Origin: Fomitopsis serialis
Lineage: Eukaryota; Basidiomycota; Agaricomycetes; Polyporales; Fomitopsidaceae
Assembly: GCF_022376445.1 (NCBI RefSeq)
Contig: NW_025955697.1
Coordinates: forward strand, 1 to 14,191
DNA length: 14,191 nucleotides
Direction of reading: 5' to 3'
The position numbers were made by a program, and so were the translations under genes. The notes beneath the pieces were generated by a model that was not told the origin of the DNA, made no database searches, and saw only the letters and a program-made list of their open reading frames with translations. Shown in pieces: positions 8,482-14,191 of this stretch (the first letter of the stretch is position 1; each line of letters opens with the position of its first letter).

Positions 8482-11400
8482 CTATGGTGGTAGGAGAACA
8501 AGCTCCTCCTCGGAGACGACCATCACCGGGACAGACTCGCACCGCTGAAAGACTGAATGTACGTATTCTCCGAACAGAGCCACTGCATCTCCGTCTGTCA
8601 CCAACTCCATTAGGAAGTGTCCTGGTCGGCCCAGAGCCCACTTGACCCGTAGACTCGTACGCGCTCTGAACACCCTTATGAGGAAGGCGCCCCGTAGGTC
8701 TGCTAGCGTGTCATCCGCGCAGGTGAGCAAGACATGTGCTTCGTCCTCCACTGCATTCTTGCGCTTACAGAATCGGCAAATTCTGCGTTCACGCGGCACT
8801 GGTGGGACACGTCGGCGCAGTTGCTCCACCGCAAAAGGATGGTCGGAGGCAACCAGGCGGCATAGGGCGAGACGATGGGTGCGAGTTGGTACAGAGAGAT
8901 ACGGGCGGCGCTCCATCACCGGCGATCTTGCGGGACGCATCTGCAACACAGCGAGCCGATGGGAGGACCGTATTTCCTCCCGTAGGTACGTGTGCATTGC
9001 GTCACGCAGTTCCCCAGTGCATTCGGTGACATACTCAATCGTCAGCGGCATCCGTAGGTCGAGCTCGACAGGTACGGGTAGCAGCGCGAGAGCATGACGG
9101 AGGTCCCGAGCCACGAAGCTGTCCCCTCATGAGCCATAGAGCGAGCTTCAGCCAAGGCTGCAAGAGGTATTGGTGGACGTTGGGAAAGTAGATATAGAAG
9201 GTATCGCAAGGCCAACGACAAGCGGCGATACCGGATTGGCCACAAGCCCGTCTCTGTGTAGAGTACAGCGGAGATGGCCGTGGGTTGAGGCCCATGACTC
9301 GCCGCAGATAGACGTGTTGCACTGAGGCAAGCTGCGCGAGTGGGGCCATTCGCACGTCCAGTGCCACCTCGCATCCGGAGATCAGGTGAGGATCAACATG
9401 TGTCTGGTACAATGTTAGTGCCGCCCAGGGCGGCAGTTCCGTCACGTAGGACTCGACTGATAGACACGCATTCGCAATTCTCCTGGCCACGGAAGCCTTA
9501 CGTTCGTTATGCGGTGCAAATATATCCTTCGGCTCCGACGAGAATAGCAGCCCGACATACGTGTAAGATTGCACGACCTCGATGAGCTTCCCATTCACGG
9601 TCATTTGCAGCTCCAATGTCGTTGGTTGGAGCCTCGCGTTGAACACCATGACCTGTGTTTTTGTCGCATTGATCGTGGCGAAGTTGATCGAGCACCACGC
9701 CGCGAGGTCATTGAGTTTCTGCTGGACAGCAGATGCAGACGTCGAGAAGATGACAATGTCGTCTGCCTGCTCGAGGTGCGAGACAGCCATGCCTCCGAGT
9801 ACAATGTCGTCTGGGTGGGGGCGCATCACAAGGTCCGCGAGGAACAGATTCCATAGGATAGGCGAAGCAGGATCTCCAATCAGTATTCCAGCGAGCGCAC
9901 AGAACCTGTCTGAGAAGTCGCCGGCGAACTTGACAACATACTCCAAGCGGGAGTAGAGGGCTCTCAGCCAGTCAAACAAGGGGCCTCGGCATCCGGTGGC
10001 GTACAGTTTAGCCCATAGTGTAGGTTGATCGACGGAGGGGAAGGCATTGGAGAGGTCCACGAACGCGACATACAAGGGTTTTCCCATTTTACGGGCCTTC
10101 TCGATTGCCGCCCGCAGTACGAAACTGTTGTTGTTGGTACGCCTCCCTGCACGAAATCCGTTCTGCGTCATCGGCAGCTTCCCGGTCTCCTCAGCCCATC
10201 CTCGTAGCCGCCGTTCGACCATCAAGGTAAGCATTTTGAGCAAGCAGCTCTCCAGCCCCACAGCTCGATAGTTCGTTGCATCCCCGAGGTCTTTTCCGCG
10301 CTTTCCAATGCCAGTGAGGGATGCGGTCAGCCATGCGGTAGGGACATCGCGCGAATCCACACAGCTCTGGAATAACCGCTGAAGTTCCTCGTTAGGGATG
10401 CGCAGTACGCGCTCGTACGACACGCGGTCGGGACCAACAGCAGACGACATGGAGTGCTTCCTAATGTGCTCTTTTGCATCTGCGACCTCCTCGATGGTCC
10501 ACGGCCGCGCGCGAAATACCCCTGCGCGCTTTCGTCCACTGTTACTGAGGGCAGATATCGCATCCATTGGCGGTTAACACCTAGTCTCGCAGCGTTGAAA
10601 AGCTCTGGCACTTCCGTGGGCGGGTTCATTCGTGGCTCGAAGGCGGCCTGGAGCTCCACCGCCGACACCCTGGGCGGACGAGGTTTGGGGTCAACCATCC
10701 CCGGTAAGCCTCCCAGAAGCTCGCATCAGGCTTCCCGGCGACAGCAATTCCTTGATGTTTTCTCTCGTAGGTTGCTCAAGTTTAGGGCTTCGGCGGAGGG
10801 CTCGACGACGTTCTCCAACCTGCTGGTACGTATCACCATCTCTGCGGGCGGCCGGGGCAACGTGTGTTCAGGGAGGTTCGTGTAGACCTTCAGGTGAGCA
10901 GTACTGTCCGGTCTCGGTCCCGACGCGAGCGGCCATTGCGGGGAGGACTGTAGAGAACTCCACATCTGGCCCGGGCATCCTTGCCCCCGTGCGCGCCAGC
11001 TCGTCCGCAGCCTCGTTGTTAGCGTTGCCGGCGTGCCCCTTCACCCAAATGAAACCTACGGACGCTGGCCGACGCCGTAGGAGCGCGACTATGTTCTGGA
11101 GTATGTCCGCATTTGCACATCGCCAGCCTAGCGCTGCAAACTTCGGGGCCCAGTGGCACACACACCGGATAGCATACTCTGAGTCTGTGTGTATGCGGAG
11201 GGCTATGCATGGGTCTGCCATTGCGATCGCGACCAGGACAGCATATAGCTCTGCTCGGTTGTTCGTCGCCGGCGTAGGGACGATGAGAGCCTGGTTGTCC
11301 CGGTTCCCATAGCCCCAGTATATTCCTGCGCCTGCATGTGTAGTACCATCCGCGCGCCGCATCGCAGATCCGTCGGTGTAGACGTGTTTTGCTGAGCGCG

Positions 11401-12403
11401 AAGGGCACAGATCATATCCGTAGAGCGCGTGGAGCGCGTCGGGTAGTGACTGTGTTGCTGCCAGTGCTCTGGCCAGAGTGGTGTCCAGTACGGATGGTGA
11501 TGTGGTCTGCGCCTCTCTTTTTCGTGTCATTCCGCTTGGCAAGGCGACTGATCCGCTTACTATTTCGTCCAGTGCGCAGACTGACCTGTCCACCTCCACA
11601 CCGATCAAACTATGGTCCGACCACGGTGCCAGCGAGGCAGGACCCGCATCCGCACCAACGCTGTGTCGTGTATTGTCCGTGATACCACCGCATAGTCTAT
11701 CACCGAGGAGCCATTCGGCTGGAAGGAAGTGAAGCGAGCCAAGCTGTCTGCATCCTGTAGCGTCGTGCCATTTACGAGCTCGAGCTCATAGTCTCGGCAG
11801 AGTTGGAGGAGTACTCGCCCGTGCTGATTTACTGCTGCCAGATCTGGGGTAGCCCTGCCATGAGAGTCATGTGCCGTGAGGGAGCTCGTCCGAGCATTCA
11901 GGTCACCCATAATGAGGATGGAGGGCTGTTCTGTTGCGGACGTCACTGCAAGTACCTCCGCCAGGACTTCGTGGGCCCCAGCGTGGAGAGACGGTACCAG
12001 TGTGACTGCACGGGGGGGATGTACGCGTTTATTATCGTGAGGCTCCCGATCTTCAGTACCATGATATCCGGACTGCCCGCAGTGCTTAGATGTGTTCCAT
12101 GCAGTGACGATCTCACCAGTGCGGCCACTCCACCACCCGGAGCCCGCATTTCTGGTGTGTCTGCACGCGACTTGACGAAGAGGTCATAGCCGTCCTTGAT
12201 CTCGATCTGGTCCTCCTGACCCGGCCTGAGATGGGTTTCTTGGAGGAGAACAATGTCGAATGCCTCAAAGGCGGTGCGCAGAGCGTCACTCGTCATTTCA
12301 ATGCCATATTCCCATGTATATTCCAGGAGGCCACACGTAACGGCGTACATGATGCGTCACTAGGTACATGCTCAGAACGACATTGAGACCTCAGCATTCG
12401 CAT
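8482..12403 (-). CDS. Retrotransposon ORF2: endonuclease / RNase H / reverse transcriptase polyprotein (frame-disrupted)
   Basis: This polyprotein nicks the target and copies the element RNA. The chosen start is ATG at 12403, one codon after the ORF1 stop and in the frame that reads VASWNIHGN, the endonuclease N-terminus; ATG 12397 is also possible. Domains in order are endonuclease (about 12342-11611), RNase H (about 11386-10985), linker with DPKPRPPRV (about 10690-10664), RT (about 10330-9640), thumb/C-terminal region with TETGLWPIRYRRL, and a Cys/His knuckle (8778-8719), ending in TAG at 8484. The reading frame changes near 12297, 11977, 11630, about 10910, about 10728, 10700, 10520, 9278 and 9106. 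Seven of these need one added base in a G/C or A run. Resolving all nine gives about 1308 codons, a normal length for a LINE ORF2. Every catalytic residue I checked in the three enzymatic domains is present, so inactivity is due to frame breaks alone, if they are real. Confidence 0.82.
8719..8778 (-). other. C-terminal Cys/His knuckle of ORF2
   Basis: The string CRFCKRKNAVEDEAHVLLTC has Cys-X2-Cys, then His and Cys at spacings typical of the zinc-binding C-terminal region of LINE ORF2 proteins (C-X2-C-X10-H-X4-C). It follows VPPVPRERRI. It probably helps bind the target or element RNA; that role is inferred from other LINEs. Confidence 0.75.
9640..10330 (-). other. Reverse transcriptase domain of ORF2
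   Basis: Uninterrupted in one frame. Motifs in order are SLTGIGKRGKD and NYRAVGLESCLLKMLTLMVE (fingers), QNGFRAGRRTNNN, YVAFVDLSNAFPSVDQPTLW with the first catalytic Asp near 10057, GILIGDPASPILWNLFLADL near 9883, HLEQADDIVIFSTS with the catalytic Asp pair near 9763-9758, INATKTQVMVFN and the YTYVGLLFSS primer-grip region. Differences from textbook LINEs are GILIGD in place of the usual QGD/QGS and QADD in place of F/YADD. From memory both are normal for this mushroom family, so they are not decay. Confidence 0.9.
10985..11386 (-). other. RNase H domain of ORF2
   Basis: Would degrade RNA in the RNA:DNA hybrid. The four acidic catalytic positions and the His loop are all present: VYTDGS (about 11383), NNRAELYA (Glu near 11251), IHTDSEYAI (Asp near 11185) and WVKGHAGNANNEAADELA (last Asp near 11005). 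The domain is intact in one frame. It lies immediately after the endonuclease and before the RT, whereas classic I and Tad1 elements have it after the RT. Confidence 0.9.
11611..12342 (-). other. APE-type endonuclease domain of ORF2
   Basis: Belongs to the exonuclease-endonuclease-phosphatase fold and would make the first-strand nick at the target. Visible motifs in order are SWNIHG (about 12328), LLQETHL with the metal-binding Glu (about 12239), GGGVAALVR, INAYIPP, IMGDLNART (about 11910), SVIDYAVVSR (about 11705-11677) and the catalytic WSDHSLIG (about 11623). The domain is spread over several frames, with changes at the AAA run 12296-12298 and the G run 11976-11979, and one at 11629-11630 just before SDH. 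Confidence 0.85.
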
Positions 12404-12409
12404 AGCCTA
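12401..12409 (-). promoter_or_regulatory. ORF1 stop / ORF2 start junction (TAG-GCT-ATG)
   Basis: The ORF1 stop TAG (12409-12407), one GCT codon and the ORF2 ATG (12403-12401) are consecutive codons of one frame. This spacing suggests coupled translation, either termination-reinitiation or occasional readthrough. It rests on the frame I assigned to the ORF1 C-terminus. Confidence 0.6.
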
Positions 12410-13881
12410 CATATTCTGCCATTTTGCCGTCACATTCGGGTAAGGGCACTGGTCTGCGGACAACGTCCAGCAGTCCATGAAGAGGCTTGCCTCGCCATGG
12501 GACTTGAATGACCGCATACCAACTGCGGATTGGTGGTATGCACCGTGACCTTGGCGATCGACTTGTCGCGAAGGCGCACACGGTCGCGTGCCATCTTTGT
12601 CGCCGGAGGAACTGCTCCTGCGCCCGCTCGGGTGTCCACATCATGGGTCCAAAGATGATGCGTGTTCGGCCTTGCAGCAGAGCCCCCGGAACACGACCAT
12701 TGGGCTCACCATTCTGCGCGTGCCCCCGGCCGCTCCTGTGGCAACATGACCACGGCCGCTACCCGTGGCAGCGGCTTGTCCACCGCCTTGACTCCCTCCG
12801 TCACCGCGACGGGGCATGACGGGTGCACTACCCACTCTAGGTCGCTTTGAAGCAGGCGTAGGCATGTCACGAGCGCCGTGAGTACGTTCACGACGGCCGG
12901 TGTTCTCGCGTGGACCAGCCAGTGGGGGTGGACCTGTGGGGGCGCCCGTAGCCGCGGGCGCGGCCGAAGGCCACGGGAGTTCGTGGGCGTGCGTGGCCTG
13001 GGCGTACGTGGGCGGGAAAGCCACCTCGTAAGCGGTGTCGCCACCGCGGCGGGCTGAGACGCCACGCGGTCGCTCTGTGCGTTCATGGGGTGTCGCTGGG
13101 GAGGGCCCCTAGCGTAGCGACGTGGATGACGTCCTCCGGGCCGTCGTCGTCAGTCTGTTGCTCTTCGATGGGAGGCGCATACGGTTCGGATTCTCGAGGT
13201 AGTAGTTCTGCCGCAACTCCTGGAGGGTGTCCTGCACAGTGGAGTTTGCGTCGACGAGCGTCCAGTGCTGGTCCGTTAGCTTACTGAGGTCGTCTGCGCC
13301 TTGAGCCACCGCACGGTCCAGACGCCCCAGACGGTTGGTCACACTGTGCGCCATGGCGTTGTGGCTCCCGCGCAGGGCGGTAATGGCCCCCTGTGTTTCC
13401 GCAATCTGCTTCGTGACATTCTCCAGGCGACTTTCGACGGTGTTGCGCACAGCGCGGCTCGTTTCGTCCGCGATCTTCTCGAGGAAGCGAGCCAGCACGC
13501 CCTCCTCCACGTTTCCGAGGGTGTCTGTCATTCGCAGCACAGTCTGCTGGAGCTGTTGTTTTTCTCCTTCAACCAACGCCCGAAGAGCGTCGACCTTATC
13601 GTTAACCCGTAAGGTGTTGGCGTTCAGGATAGGTAGGGCCGCCTTTGCTGTAGTTTCCGCTGGTAGCGGCAGAAGCTCCCGCTTTTTGTTCGCCTCGATG
13701 TCCAGCATTGCCACGGGCTGAGACTGGCGCCCCCGTTAGGCTTAGACGTCGTTCCGTGCTCGATGACGGCGTCAGCGAGGAAGCCGAGCGCGCACGGGTA
13801 ACGGGGGCGGTAGCTGGCGTACGGACTGGCCCAGTTGATGGGGGAGGGTGCGGCCTTTCGACCCAGGGACGTGTTGAGCAT
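12407..13881 (-). CDS. Retrotransposon ORF1 (gag-like, coiled-coil, frame-disrupted)
   Basis: Probably the RNA-binding partner protein that packages element RNA. The first ATG of the open stretch is at 13881 (MLNTSLGRK). After a frame change in the five-base C run 13730-13734, the frame at 13714-13190 codes VAMLDIEANKKRELLPLPAE and then about 130 residues with heptad-like spacing (VDALRALVEGEKQQLQQ onward), a likely coiled coil for trimer formation. An acidic stretch follows (EEQQTDDDGPEDVIHVATL), then a Pro/Ala/Gly/Arg-rich basic linker (PASKRPRVGS), then a C-terminal globular part with IIFGPMMWTPERAQEQFLRR, DKSIAKVTVHTTNPQLV and SHGEASLFMDCW, ending KWQNM and TAG. No CCHC knuckles are seen. 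Further frame changes lie near 13195, 13088, 12725, 12575, 12525 and 12505, so no single frame covers the protein; restored length would be about 490 residues. The exact start is uncertain. Confidence 0.7.
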
Positions 13882-14191
13882 TTCTCAATCCCTCCCAGCG
13901 CCTCTGCCTCGCTCGCCGGGTTGTCCGTCGCTTATCGGTTGGGACACCTCTGTCGATTGAGACGGGGTCACTCCCGAGGGGCTCGCATTCCGCTCCGTGC
14001 TAAGTTGACGGGCTCACGTCTGCTCCGACCTGGCGTGCGCTGGCGAGCTCGCTAACCTGTCATAGGTTCGTTAGGGTCAGCACAGGCACAGTCCAATCAA
14101 CCCCGGGAGTACCGTACCCCGTCGATGGCAACCGGCGAGCGATCCTCTGGAGCCCCCATCACATTTCGTCATTGAGGAGATTGTCAGTCGC
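13882..14191 (-). other. Probable 5' leader of the retrotransposon
   Basis: Upstream of the ORF1 ATG the sequence keeps the GC-rich character of the element, and no host gene is recognisable. It is most simply the 5' UTR with an internal promoter, but neither an element 5' terminus nor a duplicated target site could be found here, so part of it may be flanking DNA. Confidence 0.4.

Larger units (their letters stand above)
7981..14191 (-). mobile_element. LINE-like non-LTR retrotransposon (ORF1 + EN-RNase H-RT ORF2)
   Basis: A retrotransposon transcribed leftward, identified by its protein domains: coiled-coil ORF1, APE-type endonuclease, RNase H, reverse transcriptase and a Cys/His knuckle, in that order. 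It moves by target-primed reverse transcription in families of this kind. The 3' end is placed at the (TCC)6 run because I/Tad-like elements often end in a short repeat rather than poly(A), and because the sequence just before it has the compact GC-rich look of a 3' UTR; this is inference. No 5' end or target-site duplication was found, so the right boundary is only the window edge. Base composition is clearly more GC-rich than the left half. Both ORFs carry many frame changes. I recognise the protein type from Agaricomycete genomes but could not check a family name. Confidence 0.85.

Noticed and set aside
8642..9097. 151-residue plus-strand open frame
   Set aside because: Antisense shadow of the C-terminal region of ORF2, which shows a real Cys/His knuckle on the other strand.
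9755..9766. QADD as a sign of a dead reverse transcriptase
   Set aside because: The surrounding domain is unbroken and conserved, and I recall the same residue in relatives, so it is treated as a family variant, not damage.
10632..11312. 226-residue plus-strand open frame
   Set aside because: It lies opposite the intact RNase H coding region and the linker, and its Arg/Ser/Ala-rich composition is typical of an antisense shadow in GC-rich DNA.
13882..14191. Target-site duplication at the right end of the element
   Set aside because: I looked here for a copy of the sequence next to the TCC tail (gatgtctg and neighbours) and found none, so no duplication or 5' terminus can be claimed.
1..14191. 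tRNA, rRNA, CRISPR arrays or phage-like systems
   Set aside because: No cloverleaf consensus, rRNA core sequence or regularly spaced repeats were noticed on either strand; the content is eukaryotic.

Overview
The window looks like a piece of a basidiomycete (Agaricomycete) genome. Three signs point there. A family of seven-helix DUF6534-type membrane proteins is coded in many small exons with 49-79 nt introns. The non-LTR retrotransposon belongs to a type I recognise from mushroom genomes. No bacterial operon signals are seen. All recognisable coding is on the minus strand; most plus-strand open frames over the retrotransposon are its shadows.

Left half (about 585-7500): three related genes lie head to tail. 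Copy A (585-2163) can be spliced into an uninterrupted 300-residue protein from 13 exons. Copy B (3841-5573) has the same exon plan and would give about 340 residues, but carries one single-base deletion in exon 4. Copy C (6399-7500) keeps only the exons from the middle of the protein to its end. It has an 11-bp insertion that breaks the frame and a lost splice donor, so it is a 5'-truncated pseudogene. The spacers (1-584, 2164-3840, 5574-6398, 7501-7980) hold no gene I can support.

Right half (about 7981-14191): a LINE-like retrotransposon reads leftward. From its 5' side it has a leader, a coiled-coil ORF1 (gag-like), and an ORF2 with APE-type endonuclease, RNase H, reverse transcriptase and a C-terminal Cys/His knuckle, followed by a 3' UTR of about 500 nt ending in a (TCC)6 tail. 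RNase H sits between endonuclease and reverse transcriptase, not after it. The catalytic loop reads QADD rather than F/YADD. ORF1 ends in TAG, and the first ORF2 ATG follows one codon later in the same frame.

Both ORFs are cut by many frame changes but by very few true stop codons, and all the endonuclease, RNase H and RT catalytic residues I looked for are present. At least nine frame changes are explained by one missing base in a short homopolymer, mostly G/C. This suggests either homopolymer undercalling in the assembly or a young copy decaying mainly through indels. The single-base deletion in copy B may have the same cause. The 5' end of the element is not identified and may lie beyond the right edge.
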